Positions 17,399 to 25,691 of a DNA stretch of 64,000 nt are shown piece after piece. Position numbers and translations under genes: made by a program. Source of the stretch: Qipengyuania sediminis (GTDB taxonomy: Bacteria; Pseudomonadota; Alphaproteobacteria; Sphingomonadales; Sphingomonadaceae); assembly GCF_004358425.1 (NCBI RefSeq), contig NZ_CP037948.1, positions 1,798,001 to 1,862,000 of the forward strand, read 5' to 3'. The notes beneath the pieces were generated by a model. The model was given only the letters and a program-made list of their open reading frames with translations, had not been told where the DNA came from and made no database searches. How positions within the stretch are numbered: the first letter of the stretch is position 1; each line of letters opens with the position of its first letter.

Positions 17399-18054
17399 GC
17401 TGCATTCTCCTGCTGAGCGGCACGCGTCTCTTCGCGGCGTCTGGCGGAGGTAGCGATCTCGCCCGCCTCCATCAGCATCTTGAAGCGTTTAAGGTCGTGA
17501 CGCGCCTGTACCGCGGGCTCGCGCAGGAACAGCTTGGCGATCGCCCGGCCGATTTCGCCCCCGGGCGGCTTGTAGGCTATGATCAGCGAGACGCGGGTGC
17601 CTCGCTCGCCCGGCGCGTCCTCGAAGGTGACGCGGCCTTCGGTGTCGATGTCCGAGCCCTCGGTGCTGCGCCAGGCGATCAGCTCGCCTTCGATCTCGCG
17701 CGCGATTTCGGTCTCGACATCGACGGTGCGGCCGGCGGGGGCCTTGATCGTCCAGATCGAGCGACCTTCAGCGCCGCTGGGTGTCACCTTCTCGAGATTC
17801 TCCATAAAGGTCGCGAGATTGGAGAAGTCGCGCCAGAAGGCGTAGAGCTCGGCGCGGGGCTTGCGAATGGTGACCGTGCGGCCAACGACATCATACTTTC
17901 CGAAACCGCGCCGCGCAGTGAACCCGGGGGCATCATCGCTCTCGGCCTGCTCGCGCTTCCTTTGCGAGAGCACCGCGCCCACAGCGGCGGCCCCGGCCAC
18001 GATCCCGAGGCTCGCCAGCGCGCCCAGCGTGCCGGCCTTACTCCTGCCTTGCAT
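17395..18054 (-). CDS. SRPBCC (cyclase/dehydrase-like) membrane-anchored protein
   Basis: 219 residues. A hydrophobic helix near the N-terminus (residues ~9-30, GALASLGIVAGAAAVGAVL) anchors it. The rest is a START/SRPBCC lipid-binding-type domain: VGRTVTIRKPRAELYAFWRD, LATFMENLEKV, RSIWTIKAPAGRTV, LIAWRSTEGSDIDTEGRVTF and GTRVSLIIAYKPPGGE. Members are often found beside stress-response genes. No ligand is known. First gene of the three-gene operon reading down to 15420. Confidence 0.85.
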   Translation of the reverse strand: MQGRSKAGTLGALASLGIVAGAAAVGAVLSQRKREQAESDDAPGFTARRGFGKYDVVGRTVTIRKPRAELYAFWRDFSNLATFMENLEKVTPSGAEGRSIWTIKAPAGRTVDVETEIAREIEGELIAWRSTEGSDIDTEGRVTFEDAPGERGTRVSLIIAYKPPGGEIGRAIAKLFLREPAVQARHDLKRFKMLMEAGEIATSARRREETRAAQQENAA

Positions 18055-18166
18055 GCATCAAACCTCCAACAGCATGTAGGGCGAAGAATTGGCGGCCCGG
18101 ATGGTTCCAAATCTGCTCCAATAGCCTCCCTTGCCGCCTTCGCCTGGCACCCGTATCGCGCACTGC

Positions 18167-19177
18167 ATGAGCGAACATGCCAAGACCAAGGCGCTGATGG
18201 CGCGCGGCCGCGCGTTCCTGGGAAGCGAGACCGCGATCCTGTGCGGCGCTATGAGCTGGGTCAGCGAACGCAACCTCGTCTCGGCGATCAGCGCAGCGGG
18301 TGCCTTCGGCGTAATCGCCTGCGGCGCGATGACGCCCGAGCTGCTTGACGCCGAGATCGCGGCGACCCGCGCGCTGACGGATAAGCCCTTCGGCGTGAAC
18401 CTCATCACCATGCACCCCATGCTTTTCGACCTGATCGGGGTCTGCGCCCGGCACCAGGTCGGCCATGTCGTGCTCGCTGGCGGCATTCCGCCCAAAGGCA
18501 GCGTGGAAGCAATCAAGGCCTCAGGCGCCAGGGTCGTCTGCTTCGCGCCCACGCTGGCGCTGGCGAAGAAGCTGTTGCGCAGCGGCGCGGATGCCTTGGT
18601 GATCGAGGGGATGGAGGCGGGCGGGCACATCGGTCCCGTTTCGACCAGCGTGCTTGCGCAGGAGATGCTCCCCGAGCTCGCCGCCGAGCACTTCATCTTC
18701 GTTGCCGGCGGGATCGGCAGGGGCGAGGCGATCGCCGGCTATCTCGAGATGGGCGCGTGCGGCGTGCAACTGGGCACCCGCTTCGCCTGCGCGACAGAGA
18801 GCATCGCACATCCCGATTTCAAGCGTGCCTTCTTCCGCGCCAGTGCGCGCGATGCGGTCGCGAGCGTCCAGGTCGATCCCCGGCTCCCCGTCATCCCCGT
18901 CCGCGCGCTCAGGAACAGGGGCACCGAGGCCTTTACCGCGAAGCAGCGCGAGATTGCTGGCCAGCTCGACGAAAGCCGGCTCGCGATGGCCGAGGCGCAG
19001 CTCCAAATCGAACATTACTGGGCCGGCGCGCTGCGCCGCGCTGTCATCGACGGCGATGTCGAGCATGGCAGCCTGATGGCCGGCCAATCGGTGGGCATGG
19101 TGACCCGCGAAGAGCCTGCAGCCGAGATCATCGCGGCTCTGATGGACGAGTGCGAAGCCGCTCTCGCACGCCGCTGA
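18167..19177 (+). CDS. Nitronate monooxygenase / FabK-like flavoprotein
   Basis: FMN-binding TIM-barrel protein of the 2-nitropropane dioxygenase family (336 residues). Motifs: LCGAMSWVSERNLVSAISAAG, FGVNLITMHP, HVVLAGGIPP, DALVIEGMEAGGHIGP (substrate/FMN loop), FVAGGIGRGEAIAGYLEMGA and GVQLGTRFACATES. Family members oxidise nitronates or, as FabK, reduce enoyl-ACP; the sequence does not settle which. I take ATG 18167 (MSEHAKTKALM); 12 more in-frame codons exist upstream. Confidence 0.88.
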   Translation: MSEHAKTKALMARGRAFLGSETAILCGAMSWVSERNLVSAISAAGAFGVIACGAMTPELLDAEIAATRALTDKPFGVNLITMHPMLFDLIGVCARHQVGHVVLAGGIPPKGSVEAIKASGARVVCFAPTLALAKKLLRSGADALVIEGMEAGGHIGPVSTSVLAQEMLPELAAEHFIFVAGGIGRGEAIAGYLEMGACGVQLGTRFACATESIAHPDFKRAFFRASARDAVASVQVDPRLPVIPVRALRNRGTEAFTAKQREIAGQLDESRLAMAEAQLQIEHYWAGALRRAVIDGDVEHGSLMAGQSVGMVTREEPAAEIIAALMDECEAALARR

Positions 19178-19291
19178 CACGCTCCGCGGGCACGCATAAG
19201 CGCATCAAATCATGGGAACCGCGCGCCGGCGTCACGGGTTATGGCTGGCGAACCGGCACAAGGGGGCGGGACAAGTAATGAAACGGGCCCC

Positions 19292-19663
19292 ATGCTCTAC
19301 CGTATCGATTTTGAGGTCGGGATCTATCCCAACCGCATTCAAGTCACCGACCGGCGATCGGGCCGGTTCGTCGACTTCGCCGCCGAAAGCGCGTTCTCGG
19401 CACCAGGCCGGCTCGTCAGCGATGGCGTTTATTTCGAGAACGCACTCGCCAAGGCGATCCGCAAAGCCATGAACGGCGGCTTCATCCTGCTGGACGCACA
19501 GGCCTGCGTGGTACGTGGAGGCGGGCCGCTCGATATGCAGGATCGTGGGATCATTCGCCGCGCACTCTGCGATATCGGGTTCCGAGAAGTGCGCTTCGAA
19601 GGCGATGCCGATGAAGGCGGGCCAATCCCGCCGATTCCGGCTGTGCTGTCCGCCCTGTTCTGA
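19292..19663 (+). CDS. Hypothetical protein, family not recognised
   Basis: 123 residues, soluble, no signal peptide. It starts MLYRIDFEVGIYPNRIQV with a Tyr/Pro/Asn motif, then RRSGRFVDFAAESAFSAPGR, a helical stretch ENALAKAIRKAMNGGF, and ends in an acidic/Pro segment (DADEGGPIPPIPAVLS). The alternation of short beta strands and one helix suggests a small alpha/beta fold. An earlier ATG at 19241 is in frame but poorly supported. Codon use matches its neighbours, so I regard it as a real gene of unknown role. Confidence 0.6.
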   Translation: MLYRIDFEVGIYPNRIQVTDRRSGRFVDFAAESAFSAPGRLVSDGVYFENALAKAIRKAMNGGFILLDAQACVVRGGGPLDMQDRGIIRRALCDIGFREVRFEGDADEGGPIPPIPAVLSALF

Positions 19664-19720
19664 GAGCGCTTGCCACGCCCGCCCCCAGGGCTAACATCAG
19701 GTCCCGAGGGAGACGCGGCC

Positions 19721-20587
19721 ATGTGCGAAACGGCAGAATTGGAAACCTGGGCCCGGAACGGCCTGACCCGGCGGCAGATCGGTGTCGCGGGCGCAAGTAC
19801 CCTGGCAGTCGCCGCCTGCGCGCCGATGGCGGGGGCGGGGGCGGGGGCGTCGTCGGAATTTACCGAGCGAATGGTGACGATCCCTTCGCCAGCGGGCACG
19901 ATCGACGGGGAATTCTTTCATCGGTCGCGCGGGAAGGCACCTGGAGTGATCCTGTGGCCGGATATCGCCGGGATTCGTCCGGCGAAGCGCGAGATGGCCC
20001 GGCGTCTGGCGGCAGCCGGCTATGCGGTCCTGCTGGCCAACCCCTACTTCCGCGACGTCGCGGGTCAGCAATTCACTGATTTCGCGGATTTCGCTGGGAA
20101 TGGCGGTTGGGGCAAGGTGACGCCTTGGCGCGGGCGATTCGATGCCGAAACGATCCTTGCCGATACCCGAGCGATCGCAGGCTGGCTGCGAGAACAGGAC
20201 GCAGTCGATGCCAGCCGGGGAATCGGTGCCCAGGGCTATTGCATGACCGGCAGCTTCGCTCTGATCGCCCCCGCCGCCCTCCCCGAGGTGAAAGCCGGGG
20301 CCAGCTTCCACGGCGGTGGGCTGGTGCGCGAGGATGCGCGCAGTCCGCACCGCATGATCGAGGCCGGTAACCGCTATCTGATTGCCATCGCCAGGAACGA
20401 CGATGCCAAGGCTCCTGGCGAAAAGGATGCTCTGCGTGCCGCAGCAGCAGCCGCGCGCGTGCCAGCGGAGATCGAGGTGTACCCCGCCGACCACGGCTGG
20501 TGCGTGCCCGATTCTCCGAGTTACGATCGCGTTGAAGCGGACAAAGCCTGGACGCGCCTGCTCGAAACCTATCGCGCGGCCTTGTAG
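19721..20587 (+). CDS. Dienelactone hydrolase family protein, Tat/lipoprotein-type signal
   Basis: Alpha/beta hydrolase of 288 residues. The N-terminus has a twin-arginine-like stretch (GLTRRQIGVAGASTLAVAAC), indicating export. The catalytic triad typical of dienelactone hydrolases is visible: Cys in GYCMTGSFAL, Asp in IAIARNDDAK, His in YPADHGWC. PGVILWPDIAGIRPAKREMA and GYAVLLANPYFRD are family marks. The physiological substrate is unknown. The N-terminal Cys after the hydrophobic run (VAACAP) may make it a lipoprotein. Confidence 0.87.
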   Translation: MCETAELETWARNGLTRRQIGVAGASTLAVAACAPMAGAGAGASSEFTERMVTIPSPAGTIDGEFFHRSRGKAPGVILWPDIAGIRPAKREMARRLAAAGYAVLLANPYFRDVAGQQFTDFADFAGNGGWGKVTPWRGRFDAETILADTRAIAGWLREQDAVDASRGIGAQGYCMTGSFALIAPAALPEVKAGASFHGGGLVREDARSPHRMIEAGNRYLIAIARNDDAKAPGEKDALRAAAAAARVPAEIEVYPADHGWCVPDSPSYDRVEADKAWTRLLETYRAAL

Positions 20588-20638
20588 CGCGCTGAAAAAG
20601 CGGCCATACCATTGGCAAATCGACATGGAGGAATTGGA

Positions 20639-20857
20639 ATGCGCGTGAAAACTCTCCTTCTGGGCGCCGCTGCGGCCTCGCTCGTGAGCGCCCCCGTCAT
20701 TGCTCGGGCGGCTGAGCGGGCGGCTGCGCCGGTCGCGGGCGAAAGCGCGCTCAGCAATTCCGAAAACGGCGGCCAGCTGATCATCCTGCTGCTGGTCGCC
20801 GCGGCGATCATCGGCGGTATCACTCTGACCGACGATGACGAGCCGAACAGCCCCTGA
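20639..20857 (+). CDS. Small exported/membrane protein
   Basis: 72 residues. Signal peptide 1-24 (KTLLLGAAAASLVSAPVIARA), a short linker, then a second hydrophobic helix (LIILLLVAAAIIGGITL) and an acidic tail DDDEPNSP. The GGAGGAATTGG just before ATG 20639 is a strong ribosome binding site and a perfect terminator follows, so the gene is independently expressed. Such short signal-helix-acidic proteins are common in sphingomonads but have no assigned function. Confidence 0.75.
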   Translation: MRVKTLLLGAAAASLVSAPVIARAAERAAAPVAGESALSNSENGGQLIILLLVAAAIIGGITLTDDDEPNSP

Positions 20858-20886
20858 AGGCAGTTCGCCAGCCATTGAAACAAGGG

Positions 20887-20912
20887 AGGGCCGGTCCGCC
20901 GGCCCTTTTTTG
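20887..20912 (+). terminator. Rho-independent terminator
   Basis: Eight-bp perfect stem AGGGCCGG / CCGGCCCT, loop TCCG, followed by a run of T. It lies 30 bp after the small exported protein gene. Confidence 0.9.
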
Positions 20913-20965
20913 TGTCCATCGTCAACGGTCCCGGCTAGTTTCGCGGCGCCTGGTGGGAGATGACG

Positions 20966-22003
20966 ATGTCGGGTAGCCTGATAACCGGCCTGTTGCTGAT
21001 CGCTGTCGTGGTGGTGTTCCTGTTCTCCGCAGTGAAGGTGGTGCGGCAGGGCTATGTCTACACCATCGAACGCTTCGGCAAGTTCACCAAATCGGCCGAG
21101 CCCGGCCTTCACATCATCACCCCCTTCATCGATCGCGTCGGCCAGAAGGTGAACGTGATGGAGCAGGTGCTCGACATCCCGGGGCAGGAGATCATCACCG
21201 CTGACAACGCCATGGTCGGCGTCGATGCTGTGGTCTTCTTCCAGGTGCTGGACGCGGGGAAGGCAGCTTACGAGGTCAGCAATCTGTTCCAGGCGATCAT
21301 GGCGCTCACCACCACCAATCTGCGCACCGTGATGGGGGCGATGGACCTCGACGAGACCCTGTCGAAGCGCGACGAGATCAACGCGCGGCTGCTGGGCGTG
21401 GTCGATCACGCGACGAGCCCCTGGGGCGTCAAGATCACCCGGGTCGAGATCAAGGACATCCGCCCTCCGACCGATATCTCCGAGGCGATGGCGCGGCAGA
21501 TGAAGGCCGAGCGGCTGAAGCGCGCCGAAATCCTCGAAGCCGAGGGCGAACGAGCGAGCCGCATCCTGCGTGCCGAGGGCGAAAAGCAAAGCGCGATCCT
21601 GAAGGCGGAAGGCCAGAAAGAAAGCGCCTTCCGCAATGCCGAAGCCCGCGAGCGCGAGGCGGAGGCGGAGGCGCGCGCGACCGAGGCGGTCTCGAACGCC
21701 ATCGCGGGATCGGGCAACCAGGCGATCAACTACTTCATCGCGCAGGAATATACCCGCGCGCTGGGAAAGTTCGCCGACAGCCCCAACGCCAAGACGATCC
21801 TGTTCCCGGTCGAAGCCACGCAGCTCATTGGCAGCCTCGGCGGGATCGGCGAGCTGGTGCGAGAGACCTTCGGCGAAACCAAGGGCACGGTGCACACGAG
21901 CGGCACCCCGCTCCCCCCGCCCGCCCAACCTCAGCCCGCGCCCCGCCGCCCTGCGGTGACCGCGGGGTCGGGCCTGCCGCGATCCTCCGGCACTCCCGGT
22001 TAG
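20966..22003 (+). CDS. SPFH/Band 7 (stomatin-like, QmcA-type) protein
   Basis: Membrane-anchored SPFH protein, 345 residues. One N-terminal helix ([19 protein letters not shown]), then the band 7 domain ([63 protein letters not shown]), then a long charged coiled coil with repeated [32 protein letters not shown] units, and a Pro-rich tail. Stomatins oligomerise in membrane microdomains. The NfeD gene 4 bp downstream is its standard partner. The GGGAG spacing favours ATG 20966 over the in-frame ATG 20960. Confidence 0.94.
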   Translation: MSGSLITGLLLIAVVVVFLFSAVKVVRQGYVYTIERFGKFTKSAEPGLHIITPFIDRVGQKVNVMEQVLDIPGQEIITADNAMVGVDAVVFFQVLDAGKAAYEVSNLFQAIMALTTTNLRTVMGAMDLDETLSKRDEINARLLGVVDHATSPWGVKITRVEIKDIRPPTDISEAMARQMKAERLKRAEILEAEGERASRILRAEGEKQSAILKAEGQKESAFRNAEAREREAEAEARATEAVSNAIAGSGNQAINYFIAQEYTRALGKFADSPNAKTILFPVEATQLIGSLGGIGELVRETFGETKGTVHTSGTPLPPPAQPQPAPRRPAVTAGSGLPRSSGTPG

Positions 22004-22007
22004 AAGC

Positions 22008-22463
22008 ATGGACGGAATTGAATCGCACTGGCTATGGATCGGCGCCGGGCTGATCCTCGCCGCGCTCGAGATGCTGGTGCCTGGCGTCTATCTCATCTGG
22101 CTCGCGCTCGCCGCCATCGCCACCGGCGTGCTGGTCTTGGCGGTCGAGCCGCCTGTGGTGGTGCAGATCGTCAGCTTCGTCTCGCTCTCGCTGATCTTCG
22201 CCTTTTCAACCCGTCGCTTCTATCGCGATCAGCCGATCGAGAGCACCGATCCGCTGATGAACAACCGCGCCGGGCGCCTGATCGGCCAAAGCGCCCTGGT
22301 GACCCAAGCGATCGAACACGGCGATGGCCGCATCAAAGTCGGCGACAGCGAATGGCTGGCGAGCGGTCCAGATTGCCCGGCGGGAACCTGCGTGCGGATT
22401 GCGGGAGCAGAGGGGGCACGGCTGACGGTCGAAGCGCTGGAACTCCCCTCCCCCCGCACCTGA
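22008..22463 (+). CDS. NfeD family membrane protein
   Basis: 151 residues: three transmembrane helices at the N-terminus (WLWIGAGLILAALEMLVPG, YLIWLALAAIATGVLVL, VVQIVSFVSLSLIFAFST) and a C-terminal OB-fold NfeD domain (LIGQSALVTQAIEHGDGRI, KVGDSEWLASGPD, GTCVRIAGAEGARLTVEAL). Short NfeD proteins pair with SPFH proteins such as the one ending 4 bp upstream, and are thought to shape membrane microdomains. Confidence 0.92.
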   Translation: MDGIESHWLWIGAGLILAALEMLVPGVYLIWLALAAIATGVLVLAVEPPVVVQIVSFVSLSLIFAFSTRRFYRDQPIESTDPLMNNRAGRLIGQSALVTQAIEHGDGRIKVGDSEWLASGPDCPAGTCVRIAGAEGARLTVEALELPSPRT

Positions 22464-22668
22464 CGCTACCGGCGGGGACCGCGTCAGGCATTGCGCCAGG
22501 CAAGCGCCGCGCCTTGGCGCAGCACGTTCATAACGCCCAGAGGGGCGCCACTCGCAACGACCGCATTGCCCAAGCGCTCGCGGCGCTGCGCGAAGATCAA
22601 GCCAATCTCCGGGCGTGGAGCCGGAGCCAGGGGTCAGCGCGGAGCCATCGCTCGGCTCTCTTGTCAGG
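22464..22668. other. Intergenic, no supported gene
   Basis: GC-rich gap between the converging NfeD and NDUFA9-like genes. The minus strand has an open stretch of ~49 codons ending at TGA 22488-22490 (…GAPLGVMNVLRQGAALAWRNA), but with no start codon or recognisable family, so I do not call it a gene. It could be a remnant. Confidence 0.4.
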
Positions 22669-23616
22669 TCAGTAACTCAAGCGCTCGGAAAACCGGCCGT
22701 GCTTGCGGTAGGGGACCATCCAGTCGTCGAGGAACAGCCCGAGCGGCTTGGGTTCGATACCGAAGGCTTTGAACCCCTCCGCGCTCCCGCTGGCGACATT
22801 GCCGGCCTTGAGCAGGCGCCACTGGTCCGCATTCATGGGCGTCCCCGGCAGCGAAGCGAAGAGCGCACTTAGCCCGTCGGGAACGGGCAGAAAATGCGTC
22901 TTGCGCCTCTGACCCGCGGCGATTCGCTGCTGAAGATCGAGCATGGTCAGAACCTCGGGACCGGCGAGCTCGAAAATCTTGCCGCCGAAGCGGGCGGGGT
23001 CTTCCAGCGCCAGGGCCGCAGCTTCCCCGATATCGCCCGCATAGGCAGGCTGGACCTTTGCCTCCGCGCCGAACACCGGCAGCACGGGCAGCCGCGCGAT
23101 CAGCGGCGCGAACAATTCGATGACCCCGCCGCCCTGGCCGAACAGCAGCGAAGGGCGCAGGATCGTCGCCTCGGGAAATGCAGCGCGCACGCGCTCTTCG
23201 CCGAGACGCTTCGCGGTCGCATAACCATTGCCCTCATGGCTTTCGGGCACGATCGCGCTGATATGGACGAAGGCTCGTGCGCCACCAGCTTGCGCCGCTT
23301 CCGCCATCCAGCCCGGCGCCTCGCCCATCACCCGCCTGAGATTGCCCTCGAAACTGCCCACGCAGTTCACGACCGCATCCACGCTTTCCAGGGCCCGCTC
23401 GACGCTCGCCCGATTGCTGACATCGCAGCGCTGGAACTGCATCCGCCCGACATTGCCGAGCGGGCGCAGGCGAAAGGCCTTGTCCGGCCGGCGCTCCACG
23501 ATCCTCAGCCGCGCGCCGCGCGCCAGCAGATCTTGCGCGATATGGCTGCCGAGAAATCCGCCGCCCCCCATCAGCGCCACCGTCATGCCGTGAAGAGTTC
23601 GCGAGGGTGAGGGCAT
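22669..23616 (-). CDS. Complex I NDUFA9-like NAD(P)H-binding protein
   Basis: Atypical SDR of 315 residues. The nucleotide site is MTVALMGGGGFLGSHIAQ, followed by RIVERRPDKAFRLRPLGNVG, VVNCVGSFEGN, FVHISAIVPESHEGNGYATAK (Tyr/Lys retained) and ATILRPSLLFGQGGG. This is the family of the NDUFA9/39-kDa accessory subunit of respiratory complex I, found in alphaproteobacteria and mitochondria. I place the start at ATG 23616 (MPSPSRTLHG); ATG 23586 is also possible. It ends near the NfeD gene and its start is 165 bp from tRNA-Leu. Confidence 0.88.
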   Translation of the reverse strand: MPSPSRTLHGMTVALMGGGGFLGSHIAQDLLARGARLRIVERRPDKAFRLRPLGNVGRMQFQRCDVSNRASVERALESVDAVVNCVGSFEGNLRRVMGEAPGWMAEAAQAGGARAFVHISAIVPESHEGNGYATAKRLGEERVRAAFPEATILRPSLLFGQGGGVIELFAPLIARLPVLPVFGAEAKVQPAYAGDIGEAAALALEDPARFGGKIFELAGPEVLTMLDLQQRIAAGQRRKTHFLPVPDGLSALFASLPGTPMNADQWRLLKAGNVASGSAEGFKAFGIEPKPLGLFLDDWMVPYRKHGRFSERLSY

Positions 23617-23780
23617 GTGGGGTCGAAACCGTTTGCTGGTGATGGAAGGCGCACCGCCTTGCCTCAAGCCCGCCAGCCCCGCAAGCCGCCGCCCGCATTG
23701 ACGATTGACCTTGGCGCACGCCTTACGCTATCGGCGCGCCCCTACCCGAGGGGCCGGCGGCGACGCCCGGCCGCTCCCGT

Positions 23781-23867
23781 GCCCAGATGGCGGAATTGGT
23801 AGACGCACCGTCTTCAGGTGGCGGCGCTCGCAAGGGCGTGGAGGTTCGAGTCCTCTTCTGGGCACCA
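23781..23867 (+). tRNA. tRNA-Leu (anticodon CAG), integration site of the island
   Basis: 87-nt class II tRNA with encoded CCA. Acceptor GCCCAGA/TCTGGGC, D-arm GGCGGAATTGGTAGACGC, anticodon stem CCGTC/GGCGG with loop TTCAGGT (anticodon CAG), a long variable arm, T-arm GAGGTTCGAGTCCTC. The 3' 19 bases are repeated at 43419-43436, which marks it as the attachment site of the island that follows. Confidence 0.97.
23849..23867 (+). repeat. attL: tRNA-Leu 3' end
   Basis: Nineteen bases AGTCCTCTTCTGGGCACCA covering half of the T-arm, the acceptor strand and CCA. Matches 43419-43436 with a single-base indel in the GGG run. The gap from 23868 to the integrase start at 24082 has no other gene. Confidence 0.85.
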
Positions 23868-24081
23868 TTCGTTCTTCCGAGAGCTTCCGGAAAACATGGA
23901 CAAAATGGCGGATTTCTGCCATTTATGGCCCATCACTGGTCCGGATTTGTCTGCACGTTTCCGCACGCATCCGGGGCAAGCTGGGGGCAAAATCGAGCCC
24001 CTTGCCCCCAGCCGGAAATCGGCCTTGCCCCCACCCATGCGAATCCCGGCAGACCCGTCCGGCATGCAGATGGAGATTGCC

Positions 24082-25345
24082 ATGCCGTTGTCCGATACTG
24101 CGCTGCGGGCCCTGAAGCCGATGGAGCGGCGCTACAAGAAGGCCGACCAGCGCGGCCTCTATATCGAGGTCGAGCCGAACGGCTCGAAACTGTGGCGCTA
24201 CAAGTATCGCTTCGAAGGCTTGGAAAAGCGCATCGCACTGGGGCGGTATCCGGACGTTTCGCTGTCGCAGGCTAGGCGCAAGCAGGAGGACGCGCGGCGC
24301 ATGCTGGAGGACGGCAAGGATCCATCGCTTGAGCGGCGCAGGGAGCGCCTGATTGCATTCGGTCAGCGCCGAGAACACCTTTGGCGGCGTCGCGCGCGAA
24401 TACATTCAGCACAAGATGATCGGCGAGCAACGCGCCGAGGTCACCGTCGCGAAGGCGCGCTGGCTGTTGGAACAGCTCAGCCCGCTGGAGAGGCTGCCAA
24501 TCGCCGAAATTCGCGCCGTGGAAGTGCTGGCCGCACTTCGCCGCATCGAGGCCAAGGGCAAGCATGAGACTGCTCGCCGGTGCCGCTCCTTCTCGAGCCG
24601 AGTGTTCCGCTACGCGGTCGCCACATGCCGTGCCGAGAACGATCCTTCGGCGGTGCTGCGCGGCGCGCTGATCACCCCGAGGGTAACCCATCACCCGGCG
24701 CTGACCGACCCCAAGGCCGTCGGTGAGTTGCTCCGGGCGATCGACGACTATCCGGGCTCGATGATCACGCGCATCGCGATGCAGATCATCCCGCACGTGA
24801 TGTGCAGGCCCGGCGAATTGCGGTTGGCGGAATGGTGCGAATTCGATTTTGATGCGGCGATCTGGACCATCCCGCAGGGGAGGATGAAGATGCCCCGGCC
24901 GCATGCCGTGCCGCTTTCGAAGCAGGTTCTCGGCTACCTCGACGAGCTGCACGCATTGACTGGTCCCGGCGGGTTCGTTTTCCCGGCCTTCCACACCTTC
25001 AAGCGCCCGATGAGCGAGAACACTATCAACCAGGCATTCCGCCGGATGGGATACACGTCCGAGGAAATGACCGCGCATGGCTGGCGCACCACCGCCTCCA
25101 CGCTGCTCAACGAATCCGGCAAGTGGAACCCCGACGCGATCGAGCGCTCGCTCGCCCACGCCGACAGCAACGCGGTGCGGGGAACCTACAACCGCGGGCG
25201 CTATTGGGCGGAGCGGGTTGAGATGCACCAGTGGTGGAGCGACTACCTCGACCAACTCCGCAAGGGCGCGGATATCCTGAGGCCGGAGTTCGGGCGGGGC
25301 AGCGGCCCAGGGCACGCCAGGGATGTGGCTGCGATAAAGCGCTGA
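24082..25345 (+). pseudogene. P4-type tyrosine integrase (DUF4102), frameshifted
   Basis: The arm-binding N-terminal domain is read from ATG 24082: MPLSDTALRALKPMERRYKK, DQRGLYIEVEPNGSKLWRYK, ALGRYPDVSLSQAR, EDGKDPSLERRRERLIA. At about 24355-24358 an extra T breaks the frame. The rest (SVSAENTFGGVAREYIQHK onward) lies in the next frame to 25345 and keeps every catalytic residue: Arg in MCRPGELRLAEW, Lys in MKMPRPHAVPLSK, HGWRTT, the His of LAHADSNA and Tyr in GTYNRG. The catalytic part alone could only start at TTG 24353. The arm/catalytic split makes normal integration and excision unlikely unless frameshifting occurs. Confidence 0.9.
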
Positions 25346-25415
25346 TATTCGGCGACCTTTCCGACTGGCAATCGAATCTGATTTGCGGTTCCAAACGCAA
25401 ATCAGATTCAAGTGG

Positions 25416-25496
25416 GAAGCTGCCACCCCGAAAAATCGACATTTCTACAATAGATTCAGCCCGTTGCGCAGGCGTACATGTCGCGTAGGGTGTGCC
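25416..25496 (+). repeat. Left 81-bp terminal arm ending in core GCGTAGGGTGTGCC
   Basis: Starts GAAGCTGCCAC and ends with the 14-bp core at 25483-25496. An inverted, imperfect copy of 80 bp lies at 43077-43156, same start, same core and similar spacing. Inside the core edge the sequence forms a perfect palindrome CCCGGT-CA-ACCGGG (25495-25508). The interval 25346-25691 otherwise contains no gene I can support. Confidence 0.7.
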
Positions 25497-25691
25497 CGGT
25501 CAACCGGGTTTCTGAGTGCGTGTTTGTGACCAGTTAAACTGCCTGTCGTGTCCCGACGAATTTTGCGTGCTTTACCAGTGGATTGCAGCGCCACATGCGG
25601 CATTCGAGCACGTAATTTCAAGCGATGAAGACCGGCTGTGATGTGCTCCCAAATGCGCGTTTGTTCTGGAATGGGGACCAAATAGCCATCC

